From positions 62,001 to 126,000 of the forward strand of contig NZ_JAQTIG010000003.1 in NCBI RefSeq assembly GCF_029433515.1: a stretch of 64,000 nucleotides of DNA, written 5' to 3'. The position numbers and the translations under genes are program-made. The first letter of the stretch is position 1; every line of letters begins with the position of its first letter. This document shows positions 41,996 through 51,019 of the stretch, piece after piece. Source of the stretch: Lactobacillus sp. ESL0679 (lineage in GTDB: Bacteria; Bacillota; Bacilli; Lactobacillales; Lactobacillaceae). Below the pieces are notes generated by a model. The model saw nothing but the letters and a program-made list of their open reading frames with translations. It made no database searches and had not been told where the DNA came from.

Positions 41996-42729
41996 GTGCG
42001 AAAATAGAAGTAAAGAATTTAGTTAAAAACTTTGGCAGTAATAAGGTTTTAAAAAATATTGACTTAACTGTCGATGATAATGAGGTTGTTGTTATTATCG
42101 GGCCGTCTGGTTCAGGTAAGAGTACCCTGTTGCGGACGCTTAACAAGCTTGAGGAACCGACTTCGGGCACTGTCATTGTTGACGGGATTAATATTGCTGA
42201 TCCTAAGACTGACATGAACAAAGTGCGCGAGAATATCGGCATGGTGTTCCAGCACTTTAACCTGTTTAATAATTTGTCGGTTGGCGCCAATATTATGCTA
42301 GCTCCTGTTGAATTAAAGAAGTTAGATAAGGATGCTGCTGATAAGCAAGCTAAAAAGTTGCTGGAAACCGTTGGTTTAGCAGATAAATTTGACGCCACAG
42401 TCCAATCGCTGTCTGGTGGTCAGCAGCAACGGGTGGCAATTGCGCGGGCACTAGCAATGAATCCTGATGTAATGCTCTTTGATGAGCCGACTTCGGCACT
42501 TGATCCAGAAATGGTTGGCGATGTTTTAGCTGTAATGAAGAAGCTAGCTAAACAGGGGATGACAATGGTCGTTGTTACTCACGAAATGGGCTTTGCTAAG
42601 GAAGTTGCGGATCGTGTCGTCTTTGTCGCCGATGGTAAGATTTTGGAGCAAGGTACGCCAGAAGCAATGTTTGATCATCCACAAAATCCGCGTTTGCAGG
42701 ACTTCTTAGATAAGGTACTAAACGTTTAA
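41992..42729 (+). CDS. glnQ: Amino-acid ABC transporter ATP-binding protein
   Basis: The product has 245 residues, started at ATG 41992, which overlaps the stop of glnP. Walker A is [10 protein letters not shown]-loop FQHFNLF, signature [15 protein letters not shown], and Walker [16 protein letters not shown] with [15 protein letters not shown]. It is a polar-amino-acid-type ATPase and energises GlnP. Confidence 0.93.
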   Translation: MSAKIEVKNLVKNFGSNKVLKNIDLTVDDNEVVVIIGPSGSGKSTLLRTLNKLEEPTSGTVIVDGINIADPKTDMNKVRENIGMVFQHFNLFNNLSVGANIMLAPVELKKLDKDAADKQAKKLLETVGLADKFDATVQSLSGGQQQRVAIARALAMNPDVMLFDEPTSALDPEMVGDVLAVMKKLAKQGMTMVVVTHEMGFAKEVADRVVFVADGKILEQGTPEAMFDHPQNPRLQDFLDKVLNV

Positions 42730-42746
42730 ATTAATTTAATAAATGT

Positions 42747-42782
42747 AAAAGGCAAATCTCACGTAGAGGTTTGCCTTTTTGC
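42747..42782 (+). terminator. Terminator after glnPQ
   Basis: AAAAGGCAAA pairs with TTTGCCTTTT, then a T-run. Confidence 0.85.
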
Positions 42783-42804
42783 GTCTTATTTAATTAAATT
42801 AACC

Positions 42805-42833
42805 TTGACACTCACTACTATGTTTCATATAAT
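42805..42833 (+). promoter_or_regulatory. Consensus promoter of the liv leader/operon
   Basis: TTGACA (42805-42810), exactly 17 bases, TATAAT (42828-42833): a perfect sigma-A promoter. So strong a start makes sense if expression is then limited by attenuation downstream. Confidence 0.9.
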
Positions 42834-42875
42834 ACTAATTATTAAATATAAATGAATTTAAGGGAGGCATTTTTA

Positions 42876-42962
42876 ATGGAAATCGAAAGCTTTATTAAGC
42901 AAAGCATTAAGAAAAATGTCGCTCAAAATTTGTTTGCCTTGTTGTTGTGCGGGAGGACTTAA
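42876..42962 (+). CDS. Leader peptide of the liv operon, 28 aa
   Basis: The ORF has AGGGAGG upstream and ends just before a series of competing hairpins. The peptide ends QNLFALLLCGRT: four Leu codons (all TTG) and one Phe fall within six codons. A ribosome short of leucyl-tRNA would stall there and cover the start of the first stem. This is the classical form of leucine attenuation and it precedes a branched-chain amino-acid transporter. Function inferred from position and composition. Confidence 0.7.
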   Translation: MEIESFIKQSIKKNVAQNLFALLLCGRT

Positions 42963-43076
42963 CTTAAGTAATTACTTTATCAGTAATTTTATAAGTTAAG
43001 CCCTAGTTTGCGTCTTAATGAATGGGGCTTAACTAATCAAGATAAACCTCACTCATTAAGTTGAATGAGGTTTTTT
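42960..43076 (+). promoter_or_regulatory. Attenuator region (three stems and terminator) before livJ
   Basis: Stem 1 is AACTTA..AATTAC (42961-42975) with GTAATT..TAAGTT (42983-42997). Stem 2 is AGTTAAGCCC (42994-43003) with GGGCTTAACT (43025-43034); the two share bases and exclude each other. The terminator is AAACCTCA (43044-43051) with TGAGGTTT (43066-43073) and T residues. An antiterminator is possible: CTTAATGA (43014-43021) with TCATTAAG (43053-43060) inside the terminator loop. Confidence 0.7.
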
Positions 43077-43108
43077 AGTTGGTAATTTTAGAAGAAGGAG
43101 CGAGAAAA

Positions 43109-44302
43109 ATGAAACGAGTCACTAAACGAATAATGGGTGCCATATCGGCGGGTGCAATTGCCTTAATGATGGCTGGTTGTGGTGCTGCTAAGAATACGAG
43201 CAAGGGTACACACCAGGATAATAAAACTGTCAAGATCGGGGTTAACATGGAATTGTCCGGGACAGCAGCTGGTTATGGTAATGCCCAAAAGCAAGGGATT
43301 CAGCTAGCAGCCGAGCAGATTAATGATGCTGGCGGTATTAATGTTAATGGTCACAAGAAAAAGATTAAGTTGATTATTCGTGATAATAAGACAACAATCG
43401 CAACGTCGGCTTCGGTAGCGGCACAATTAACCACTAAAGATAAGGTGGCCGCAATTGTGGGGCCAGCTACAACTAATGCTGGGACAGCGGAAATTCCTAA
43501 TTTAACTAAAGCAAGCGTACCAAGTGTTAGCCCGTCAGCAACCGATCCGGGTTATACGCTCCAAAAGAATGGCAAGGTACAACCGTTTGTGTTCCGGGCA
43601 TGTTTTCAGAATAATTTCCAAGGACGCAGTGCCGCTCGCTTTGCGGAAAATAAGTTAAAGGCTCAACGTGTGGCAGTATATGCCGATAACTCAAGTGATT
43701 ATGGTACAGGATTAGCTAAGGCATTCAAGCAAACTTTTAAAGGTAAGATTGTTGATAGTCAGACTTATTCCGAAGGTGACAAAGACTTTAATGCAGTGCT
43801 GACTTCCTTTAAGGGAAAGAAGATTGATGCAATTTATGTTCCCGGCTATTATACCGAAGTTGGTTTAATTATTAAGCAAGCACGGCAAATGGGCATTAAG
43901 GTGCCAATTATCGGTAGTGATGGTATGGCTGACCCGAAGCTCGCACAAATTGCCGGTGCCAAGAATGCAACTAACGTATACTACACCACGCCATTTTCAG
44001 TTCATGTTGCAGCTAAAAATCCAACGGCTGTTAAATTTATGAATGCTTACAAGGAACGCTATCACACAACAGCACCAACGTTTTCCGCTTTAGCTTATGA
44101 TTCAGTTTATATGGTTAAGAAGGCAATTGAAGACGAAAAGTCCGATGATTCTGTCAAAATTGCAGCTGGTCTTGCTAAGATCAAAGACTTTGATGGGGTT
44201 ACCGGTAAAATCACCGTTAACAAGACTCATGACCCAGAGATGCCAATTGCAATTGAGCAAATGACCGATGGTAAAGTAAGCAATTCATTTAGTATCGAAT
44301 AA
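43109..44302 (+). CDS. livJ: Branched-chain amino-acid ABC transporter, binding lipoprotein
   Basis: A 397-residue protein from ATG 43109 behind GAAGGAGCGAG. The signal peptide is of lipoprotein type with Cys at residue 24 (LMMAGCGAAK). The periplasmic-binding-protein type I fold follows: KIGVNMELSGTAAGYGNAQK, the AAQLTTKDKVAAIVGPATTN segment and PSVSPSATDPG, the amino-acid backbone-binding Ser/Thr region. It captures Leu/Ile/Val outside the membrane for LivHMGF. Confidence 0.92.
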   Translation: MKRVTKRIMGAISAGAIALMMAGCGAAKNTSKGTHQDNKTVKIGVNMELSGTAAGYGNAQKQGIQLAAEQINDAGGINVNGHKKKIKLIIRDNKTTIATSASVAAQLTTKDKVAAIVGPATTNAGTAEIPNLTKASVPSVSPSATDPGYTLQKNGKVQPFVFRACFQNNFQGRSAARFAENKLKAQRVAVYADNSSDYGTGLAKAFKQTFKGKIVDSQTYSEGDKDFNAVLTSFKGKKIDAIYVPGYYTEVGLIIKQARQMGIKVPIIGSDGMADPKLAQIAGAKNATNVYYTTPFSVHVAAKNPTAVKFMNAYKERYHTTAPTFSALAYDSVYMVKKAIEDEKSDDSVKIAAGLAKIKDFDGVTGKITVNKTHDPEMPIAIEQMTDGKVSNSFSIE

Positions 44303-44331
44303 TTTATTATCTTTAGAAAGGGCGATCCAAT

Positions 44332-45210
44332 TTGCAAACAGTCTTACAGCAGATTATCAATGCCTTATCACTCGGGTCGATTTACGCTTTATTAGCACTC
44401 GGCTACAGTATGGTTTACGGTATTATCAAGTTAATCAATTTCGCTCACGGTGACATCTACATGCTTGGCGCTTTTGCGGCCTACTATGTAATCAGTCTTT
44501 GGCATTTTAATTTTATTACGGCGCTACTCACGGCAATGGTTGTTGGTGCTGTATCTGGTGTCGTAATTGAATACTTTGCTTATCGGCCATTACGCAAGTC
44601 GCCACGAATTGCGGTTTTAATTACGGCAATTGGAGTATCGTTTTTATTAGAAAACGGCATGTCTTATTTGGTGGGGTCAAATGCGCGTAGCTTTCCCCAA
44701 GTAATTGAGCAGGTCAACTACAATTTGGGCGGGGTATTAATTTCGAATATTCAAATATTGATTTTGGTAACAGCCCTGATTTTGATGGTTTTACTGCAAT
44801 TAATTATTAAGAAAACCAAAATGGGTCGCGCCATGCGGGCAGTCTCAGTTGACCCAGAAGCAGCTGAATTAGTCGGTGTTAATGTTAATCATACGATTTC
44901 ATTTACTTTTGCTTTGGGTTCGGCTCTAGCGGGAGCTGCTGGAATTTTAATTGGTATGTATTACAACCAGATTGACCCGTTAATGGGGATGACACCGGGC
45001 ATTAAGGCCTTTGTTGCTGCTGTTTTAGGCGGTATTGGGTCGGTTCCAGGAGCAAGTTTAGGAGGCTTCTTGATTGGTATTTTAGAAACCTTCTTCCAGT
45101 CAATCGGCTTGTCAGCTTATAAAGATGCGGTTGTTTACCTTGTCCTGATTGTAATTTTACTCTTCTTACCAGCTGGTATTTTTGGTAAAAATACTGAAGA
45201 AAAGGTTTAG
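44332..45210 (+). CDS. livH: Branched-chain amino-acid ABC transporter permease LivH
   Basis: A 292-residue membrane protein starting at TTG behind AAAGGGCG. Eight or so helices, with the LivH pattern LGSIYALLALGYSMVYGIIK, FAHGDIYMLGAF and the ATPase-contact loop MRAVSVDPEAAELVGVNVN. It forms the channel together with LivM. Confidence 0.93.
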   Translation: MQTVLQQIINALSLGSIYALLALGYSMVYGIIKLINFAHGDIYMLGAFAAYYVISLWHFNFITALLTAMVVGAVSGVVIEYFAYRPLRKSPRIAVLITAIGVSFLLENGMSYLVGSNARSFPQVIEQVNYNLGGVLISNIQILILVTALILMVLLQLIIKKTKMGRAMRAVSVDPEAAELVGVNVNHTISFTFALGSALAGAAGILIGMYYNQIDPLMGMTPGIKAFVAAVLGGIGSVPGASLGGFLIGILETFFQSIGLSAYKDAVVYLVLIVILLFLPAGIFGKNTEEKV

Positions 45211-45218
45211 GTGGCAGT

Positions 45219-46181
45219 ATGAAAGCTAATTTAAAATATATCTTATCGTGGCTGGCTGTAATGGTCTTGGGCTTTGCCCTAATTGATGTCCTGATTTTAG
45301 GCGGTGTAATTGATACCTTTATTGAAAATATGTTGGTTACAATCGGCATTAACATTATTTTGGCAACAGGATTAAATCTAATTATTGGCTTTAGTGGGCA
45401 ATTTTCATTAGGGCATGCCGGCTTTATGGCAATTGGCGCGTACGCCACCGCAATTATCACGCAATATTGGAGTACAGAACTGGGCTTCATTATTTCCCTA
45501 TTTGTTGGGATGGCTTTAGCTGCAATTATTGCCGCAATTATTGGGACAGCAACGTTTATCAGGTTAAAGGGTGACTACTTGGCGATTGCAACTTTAGGTG
45601 CTGCCGAGATTATTCGCAATGTTATTAATAATTTGAAAATCACGGGTGGCTCTAGTGGGATGTTTAATATTCCCCAGTTGTGTTCATGGCCAACAGTATA
45701 CGTGTTGGTTTGCATCACGACCGTTGTTTTACTGAACTTTATTCGCTCACGTGATGGTCGGGCCATTAAAGCAGTGCGCGAGGATGAAATTGCGGCCTCC
45801 GCAATGGGAATTAATACAACTAAGTGGAAGCTGGCTGCTTTCGTCTTAGGTGGTGTGACCGCCGCAATTGCCGGCAGCTTGCACGCTTCCTATTTACAAA
45901 CTATTGCGCCAAGCGACTTTGGCATTATGGAATCAATCTCGATTTTAGTAATTGTTGTTTTGGGTGGTGTTGGCAGTATGACAGGCACCTTTTTGGCGGC
46001 GACTGTTCTGGGCGTTTTAGACACAGTCTTACAGAATTTCGGTTCGCTAAGAATGGTTATTTATGCGATTGCTCTGATTTTAATTATGATTTTTAAACCA
46101 TCAGGGTTGCTGGGCAACTGGGAATTTTCCTTTAAAAACTTGTTTGCTCGGTTTACGAAAAAGAAAGAGGCAAGATCATGA
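45219..46181 (+). CDS. livM: Branched-chain amino-acid ABC transporter permease LivM
   Basis: A 320-residue membrane protein with GLNLIIGFSGQFSLGHAGFM and the contact loop AIKAVREDEIAASAMGINTT. The stop overlaps the next start. It has the shorter form usual for Firmicutes. Confidence 0.93.
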   Translation: MKANLKYILSWLAVMVLGFALIDVLILGGVIDTFIENMLVTIGINIILATGLNLIIGFSGQFSLGHAGFMAIGAYATAIITQYWSTELGFIISLFVGMALAAIIAAIIGTATFIRLKGDYLAIATLGAAEIIRNVINNLKITGGSSGMFNIPQLCSWPTVYVLVCITTVVLLNFIRSRDGRAIKAVREDEIAASAMGINTTKWKLAAFVLGGVTAAIAGSLHASYLQTIAPSDFGIMESISILVIVVLGGVGSMTGTFLAATVLGVLDTVLQNFGSLRMVIYAIALILIMIFKPSGLLGNWEFSFKNLFARFTKKKEARS

Positions 46182-46960
46182 TGCACTTATTACAAGTAGA
46201 CCATGTTGTCCGCAAATTTGGCGGCTTGACGGCGGTTAACGATGTTTCGCTGCATCTTGATGACCAAGAACTGGTGGCCTTGATTGGACCAAATGGCGCT
46301 GGTAAAACGACTTTGTTTAATCTTTTAACGGGGATGATTCCTGTAACTAGTGGAAAAATTGTACTGAATAAAAATTCACAGAGCTATGACTTAACCAAGG
46401 AAAGTGCCACGAAGATTGCGGACTTGGGTTTGTCGCGAACTTTTCAAAATATTCGCCTGTTTAAAGATTTAACAGTAATGGATAACGTCTTAACGGCGAT
46501 GACCAACAAGTATCATGAAGGCTTCATGACAGCTATTTTGCGACTGCCTAATTTTTATCAAACAGAGTGTGAAATGCGAGTAGCAGCAGAGAAGCTGCTG
46601 GCAATCTTTAACTTAACAGCAAATGCTAATACGCTGGCTAAAAATTTGCCATACGGAACCCAAAGACGGCTGGAAATTGTGCGGGCATTAGCTACGAGAC
46701 CACAAATTTTGTTTTTGGATGAGCCGGCTGCGGGGATGAACCCGGAAGAAACCGCGGATTTAACCCAATTAATCAAGTATATTCAAACAGAATTTAAAAT
46801 TACGGTTTTGCTAATTGAACATGATATGTCGTTAGTAATGAATTTGGCGCAGCGAATTTATGTTTTGGACCAAGGGCAGATTTTGGCAACTGGGACACCA
46901 GAGGAAATTAAGGTTAATCCAAAAGTAATCGAGGCCTACTTGGGAGAGGGTGACGAGTAA
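46178..46960 (+). CDS. livG: Branched-chain amino-acid ABC transporter ATPase LivG
   Basis: A 260-residue protein: Walker A GPNGAGKTT, Q-loop RTFQNIRLF, a signature-like YGTQRRLEIVRAL (standard deviation in LivG), Walker B ILFLDEPAAGMNPEE and the C-terminal motif EIKVNPKVIEAYLGEG. Coupled to livM and livF. Confidence 0.95.
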   Translation: MMHLLQVDHVVRKFGGLTAVNDVSLHLDDQELVALIGPNGAGKTTLFNLLTGMIPVTSGKIVLNKNSQSYDLTKESATKIADLGLSRTFQNIRLFKDLTVMDNVLTAMTNKYHEGFMTAILRLPNFYQTECEMRVAAEKLLAIFNLTANANTLAKNLPYGTQRRLEIVRALATRPQILFLDEPAAGMNPEETADLTQLIKYIQTEFKITVLLIEHDMSLVMNLAQRIYVLDQGQILATGTPEEIKVNPKVIEAYLGEGDE

Positions 46961-47670
46961 TGGCAATGCTAGAAGTGAAAAATTTAGTGGTTAATTACGG
47001 CGTCATTCAGGCGGTCAAAGGCGTCAGCTTTAAAATTGAGAAGGGCGAAATTGTAACTTTAATTGGTGCTAATGGTGCTGGTAAATCAACTATTGTTAAA
47101 ACAATTTCTGGTCTGTTAAGGCCCAAGGATGGTGAAATTATTTACCAGGGTGTGGCAATTGAACACCAGAAGGCGCCACAGATTGTAGCTGCTGGAATTT
47201 CGCAAGTCGCTGAAGGGCGGCATATTTTTGCGGGAATGACAGTCATGGAAAACTTGCAAATGGGTGCTTTTTTAGCTCGTGATAGGTCACAGACTAAGCA
47301 AAGTTACGATGAGGTGTTTGCGCGTTTTCCTATTTTAAAGAAGCGAAAAAATCAAGATGCGGCTACCCTTTCCGGTGGTGAGCAGCAAATGCTGGCAATG
47401 GGGCGAGCACTGATGGCAAGACCAAAGTTGCTCTTATTAGATGAGCCGTCAATGGGATTATCACCGCTGTTTATCCAAGAGATTTTTACAATTATTAAGG
47501 AATTAAACCAAAGAGGAACGACAATTTTATTAATTGAACAAAATGCCAAGCAGGCCTTGGCAATTGCCAATCGCGGGTATGTGTTGGCAACTGGAAATGT
47601 CCAATTATTTGGTACAGGTGCAGAATTATTAGCAAATCCTGATGTTCAACGAGTTTACTTTGGCGGTTAA
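46960..47670 (+). CDS. livF: Branched-chain amino-acid ABC transporter ATPase LivF
   Basis: A 236-residue protein: GANGAGKST, SQVAEGRHIFAGMTVMENLQ (typical of LivF), LSGGEQQMLAMGRAL and LLLLDEPSMGLSP. It forms the ATPase dimer with LivG; last gene of the operon. Confidence 0.95.
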   Translation: MAMLEVKNLVVNYGVIQAVKGVSFKIEKGEIVTLIGANGAGKSTIVKTISGLLRPKDGEIIYQGVAIEHQKAPQIVAAGISQVAEGRHIFAGMTVMENLQMGAFLARDRSQTKQSYDEVFARFPILKKRKNQDAATLSGGEQQMLAMGRALMARPKLLLLDEPSMGLSPLFIQEIFTIIKELNQRGTTILLIEQNAKQALAIANRGYVLATGNVQLFGTGAELLANPDVQRVYFGG

Positions 47671-47682
47671 GTTAGCAGATGA

Positions 47683-47720
47683 AAATAGGCATTCAATCTT
47701 AATGATGAATGCCTATTTAT
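47683..47720 (+). terminator. Terminator of the liv operon
   Basis: AAATAGGCATTCA pairs with TGAATGCCTATTT. Confidence 0.85.
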
Positions 47721-47845
47721 ATGTAATATAACACTATATTTTAATATATTTGTTAATTTGAAGCGGGATTATGGTAAAATTATCAAGCCGAATAAACTTG
47801 AATTTATTAACTACAATGATAACAAATATAATAATGGAGAATTAT

Positions 47846-48796
47846 ATGGCTGATAAATATAATAAAAAGAAACTGGCACAGAGTGCGGCCATTGCCAGAC
47901 TTTATTATGAAGAAGATTTAGACCAATCCGAGATCGCACACCAGGTTGGGCTTTCAAGACCGACAGTTTCACGACTATTGAAATTAGCCCGTGAAACAGG
48001 AATTGTCGAGATTAAAATTTCTAATCCATTAATTAATAGTAACAGTTTAAGTGAACAATTATCGAAAAAATTTAATTGTAAAATTTCAGTTGTTCCTAGT
48101 AATTTTGATGGAGAATTAACAGCACTCAAGGGTGTTGGTGTATATACTGCGCAATATTTACAACAGCTAATTAAACCACATGATATTGTTTGCTTGGACT
48201 GGGGAAAGACAATTCATATGGTAACAAGTAGCTTGGAACAGCAAGCTGTTTCTGACGTGCAGGTTGTCCAACTCCAAGGCGGCATAAATATCAATAACGA
48301 GGAGACATACGCAGATGAGAGTGTGTCTGAGTTTGCAACTGCTCTTGGTGCAACTGCTCACTTCTTACCACTGCCGCCGTTTTTTGATAATAAAACTACT
48401 AAGGAAATCGTGGAAAAAGATCGCTTTATTAATCAGGCACTGCAGCTAGGCCGCGCTGCTAATATCGCCGTTTATAGTGTTGGCACGGTGCGTAAGGACT
48501 TATTGTTGTTTCAATTAGGGTATTTTAATAAATCACAGAAAGAGAAGTTGCAAGAAAAGGCAGTGGGCGAAGTTATCTCGCACTTTATTGATTCTAATGG
48601 CGCTATAGTTAGTCGCGAGCTTGATGAACGGACTGTCGGCATAGAATTAAATGACTTAAAATCTAAGGATCACTCGATTTTAGTTGCTAGTGGAATTTTA
48701 AAAACGCCAGTTGTTTATGCCGCAATTAAGGCAGGCTATCCTAACGAGCTCATTTTAGACCAGGCAATTGGTCAGGACTTACTTACCTATCAATGA
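47846..48796 (+). CDS. SorC-family transcriptional regulator
   Basis: The product has 316 residues from ATG 47846 behind AATGGAG; an in-frame start at 47771 gives an unlikely extension. The N-terminal winged helix (LDQSEIAHQVGLSRPTVSRL, about 24-43) is followed by the sugar-phosphate-binding SorC domain (about 60-315). DeoR/CggR/SorC-type proteins respond to phosphorylated sugars or nucleosides. No obvious target gene is next to it, so its regulon is unknown. It is transcribed alone between liv and thiW. Confidence 0.85.
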   Translation: MADKYNKKKLAQSAAIARLYYEEDLDQSEIAHQVGLSRPTVSRLLKLARETGIVEIKISNPLINSNSLSEQLSKKFNCKISVVPSNFDGELTALKGVGVYTAQYLQQLIKPHDIVCLDWGKTIHMVTSSLEQQAVSDVQVVQLQGGININNEETYADESVSEFATALGATAHFLPLPPFFDNKTTKEIVEKDRFINQALQLGRAANIAVYSVGTVRKDLLLFQLGYFNKSQKEKLQEKAVGEVISHFIDSNGAIVSRELDERTVGIELNDLKSKDHSILVASGILKTPVVYAAIKAGYPNELILDQAIGQDLLTYQ

Positions 48797-48816
48797 TGAC
48801 AGGTGTTAAATAGCTA

Positions 48817-48876
48817 AACGGCAACTTATTTTTATGGCCAAAAAAACGCCAGTTCTGTTAAAGAGCTGCCGTTTTA
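48817..48876. terminator. Candidate shared terminator
   Basis: AAACGGCA pairs with TGCCGTTT over a long, partly structured loop between the SorC gene and thiW; suited to both strands. Confidence 0.45.
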
Positions 48877-48878
48877 AT

Positions 48879-49391
48879 TTAGTTAAAAAATAACTGCTGA
48901 ATTTTCTGAAATTGCTTTACCTTGATTAATTTTAATAAAACAATGCTGGCAACAACTGAGCCGATAATGGCAGCCCCAATAAAGCGCGGCGTGTAAACAA
49001 ACCAGTAGAGATTGTTAGTGCTGCCGGTGAACAAGACCATCACTGGATAAGACAGAAGCGACCCGATGATTCCAGTGCCGATAATTTCACCAAGACAAGC
49101 TGCCCAAACCTTCCCGGTTATTTTATAAAAAATCCCGGCTAATACTGCACCGAAGATGGCACCAGTTAGTGCCAGCGGTGGAATACCCATGATTAACATT
49201 CTGATAATCCCGCACAAAGTGGCCATAATGGTTACATAAACAGGACCCAGCATTGTGGCACCAATCACGTTAATTACGCTAGACATCGGCGCCATCCCTT
49301 CCACGCGAAAGATTGGGGACAATACTACATCCAGTGCAATCATTATTGCTAAAATAGTAAGTTTTTCCGTTTGTTTCCCTTTGTTAGTCAT
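48879..49391 (-). CDS. thiW: ThiW-like ECF S component (thiamine precursor uptake)
   Basis: A 170-residue protein from the ATG at 49391 with GGGAG five bases upstream; a TTG at 49403 is in frame but overlaps that site. Six membrane helices carry VINVIGATMLGPVYVTIMAT and LGEIIGTGIIGSLLSYPVMV, as in ThiW, the S component for the hydroxyethylthiazole moiety. A TPP riboswitch directly upstream fixes the assignment to the thiamine regulon. The exact precursor is inferred. Confidence 0.85.
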   Translation of the reverse strand: MTNKGKQTEKLTILAIMIALDVVLSPIFRVEGMAPMSSVINVIGATMLGPVYVTIMATLCGIIRMLIMGIPPLALTGAIFGAVLAGIFYKITGKVWAACLGEIIGTGIIGSLLSYPVMVLFTGSTNNLYWFVYTPRFIGAAIIGSVVASIVLLKLIKVKQFQKIQQLFFN

Positions 49392-49407
49392 TTTAACTCC
49401 CAACTAT

Positions 49408-49446
49408 ACCTAAAAAATCCCATTCGCACAGCAGCGAACGGGATTT
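49408..49446 (-). terminator. Riboswitch-controlled terminator before thiW
   Basis: On the minus strand AAATCCCGTTCGC pairs with GCGAATGGGATTT, then T residues. It lies between the TPP aptamer and the thiW start, so TPP binding should cause early termination. Confidence 0.9.
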
Positions 49447-49449
49447 AGC

Positions 49450-49530
49450 TTGATTAGCCTATCCCTTGCGCTGGTATTATCCAGATCAGGTTCATGGGTT
49501 TGATCTCAGCTTAAAAGCACCCCATAGACT
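49450..49530 (-). ncRNA. TPP riboswitch aptamer
   Basis: The minus strand carries the THI-box hallmarks in order: GGGGTGC, GCTGAGA, ACCC, then TGAACCTGATCTGGATAATA followed by CCAGCGCAAGGGA. All core positions for pyrimidine and pyrophosphate recognition appear conserved. Confidence 0.97.
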
Positions 49531-49589
49531 TTATTAATAAATATTAATCTTGATTATACGCTTTCAGCAATATAAAAGAAAGCGGTAAA

Positions 49590-50234
49590 TTATAGCTTCA
49601 TTTTGTTGTATGAAGTAACTTTTCTTTGCTTGTCACTCATCGTCATGATGGTAATTGACGCGTTACGCGGGCCCTCACTAACGTCAAAATCACCAAAACG
49701 GTCAGCGATACTGCGAATGGTAAAACCGTGCGTTACCAGTAGAATATTTTCGGCACCATCAAGCTGGCTGATTAAGTCAAATCCTTGGTCAACGCGGTGC
49801 CAATATTCCTTGGCGTTTTCGGCATCATGAAACGGATCGGCTTCCTTGATCCAATCGGTCGCAGTATCAATTGATTCATTCTTGAATAAGTCATAGTGGT
49901 TCTTATAGCCGTGGGGCCCGCCAATCATTTGCCAAGCCATGTCACTGTCCATCCCTTCGAAGTAACCATAAAAGTGTTCACGAAACAGCGGCGTTGCAAT
50001 ATGTTGGATTTCATCACGGTTAACATTGTGCTTGATGATAATGTCGCAGGTGTCGCTTGCCCGTTTCAAATCGCTGGATAAGGCGATGTCAAATGGCACA
50101 TTTTTAAGTGCTTCTCCGGCTTTATCGGCACCGGCAATTCCGTCCTCAGTTAATGGGGTATCACACCAGCCCTGCATCTTGTTGTAACGGTTAATATAAG
50201 TTTGTCCGTGACGGACGATATAAATTCGCTTCAT
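49590..50234 (-). CDS. Histidine-phosphatase-family protein (phosphoglycerate-mutase-like)
   Basis: A 214-residue protein with the catalytic RHG at IYIVRHGQTYINRYNKMQGW (His about residue 9), the second Arg in SSDLKRASDTCDI, an acidic residue near FREHFYGYFEGMD and the last His in LLVTHGFTIRSIAD (about 170). It is shorter than GpmA and without its insertions, so a broad-specificity phosphatase is more likely than glycolytic mutase. Confidence 0.85.
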   Translation of the reverse strand: MKRIYIVRHGQTYINRYNKMQGWCDTPLTEDGIAGADKAGEALKNVPFDIALSSDLKRASDTCDIIIKHNVNRDEIQHIATPLFREHFYGYFEGMDSDMAWQMIGGPHGYKNHYDLFKNESIDTATDWIKEADPFHDAENAKEYWHRVDQGFDLISQLDGAENILLVTHGFTIRSIADRFGDFDVSEGPRNASITIMTMSDKQRKVTSYNKMKL

Positions 50235-50256
50235 TGCTTTTACTCCTTAAAATTAA

Positions 50257-50868
50257 TTATCTATGATGATAAATTTGCTTAACTTTAGCGACATCTTGCG
50301 GCTCAATCGGGTAAATGGAGCCGGCAGGATACATAACGGACTTGCCCTTGTTGTGGTTAAGACCAATCGCGTGGCCTAACTCGTGTTCGACAGTATTGAT
50401 AATCCGCTGATAAGTATAATCATACATAGGATTTAATAGATAATAAATATTTAATTTTATTTTTGCCTTGTAAAGCTGCTTGGTCTTGGGATTGTAAGTA
50501 ATACCAGTTAGGCCTGTGGCTTTAGTGTCTGGGTCAAACGATGGCCCAATTGTAATTTGCGCCCGTTTCTTTTTATTAGTTTTGGTAAAAGTGAAACTAC
50601 CAGTATCGTTCCAAGCACTAATGGCATCTTGAGCAGCCTGCGTTAATTCGGGATTATTGCCTAAGTTAATGTATACTTTGGCAGTCCTTTTTGGCCAATG
50701 GCAGTTTTTGCCCGAGTTTTTGGCGGTTTTCCGAGTTGGACACTTAGCTAACACGACTTGACTTGGCGTATTAGCAGGACTAACAGCCGATACATAAAGG
50801 CTGCCTAGGGAAATAACAACTACTAATGCACAAGATAATTTACGTAAAAAATTTAAAAACTTCTCCAT
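50257..50868 (-). CDS. Secreted matrixin-like zinc metalloprotease
   Basis: A 203-residue protein from the ATG at 50868 (GGGGATG upstream); the in-frame start at 50922 is a weaker choice. The signal peptide is LSCALVVVISLGSLYVSAVS. The zinc motif HELGHAIGLNH (about 162-172, HExxHxxGxxH) and the Met-turn SVMYPAG behind it define the metzincin clan, closest to matrixins (M10). There is no clear prodomain Cys switch; the Cys pair in the segment TRKTAKNSGKNCHW could serve. It acts outside the cell; the substrate is unknown. Confidence 0.85.
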   Translation of the reverse strand: MEKFLNFLRKLSCALVVVISLGSLYVSAVSPANTPSQVVLAKCPTRKTAKNSGKNCHWPKRTAKVYINLGNNPELTQAAQDAISAWNDTGSFTFTKTNKKKRAQITIGPSFDPDTKATGLTGITYNPKTKQLYKAKIKLNIYYLLNPMYDYTYQRIINTVEHELGHAIGLNHNKGKSVMYPAGSIYPIEPQDVAKVKQIYHHR

Positions 50869-51019
50869 GATAAAATCATCCCCAATACAGAAGATTATAG
50901 AAGTAAATTTATCATTTTTCACTACTTTTTAATAATCTTAGTAAATGAGCCCCAAGAATTATATATTAAGTTCATTTCGTGTTAAAATAGTATGCAAGTT
51001 TTGAAGAATAGGTGACTTT

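Noticed and set aside
41943-42398. A 151-codon minus-strand frame across glnP/glnQ
   Set aside because: It mirrors the codon pattern of the ATPase gene on the other strand; no ribosome site and no domain.
45002-45490. A 162-codon minus-strand frame in livH/livM
   Set aside because: Antisense shadow of membrane-protein genes, without start signals.
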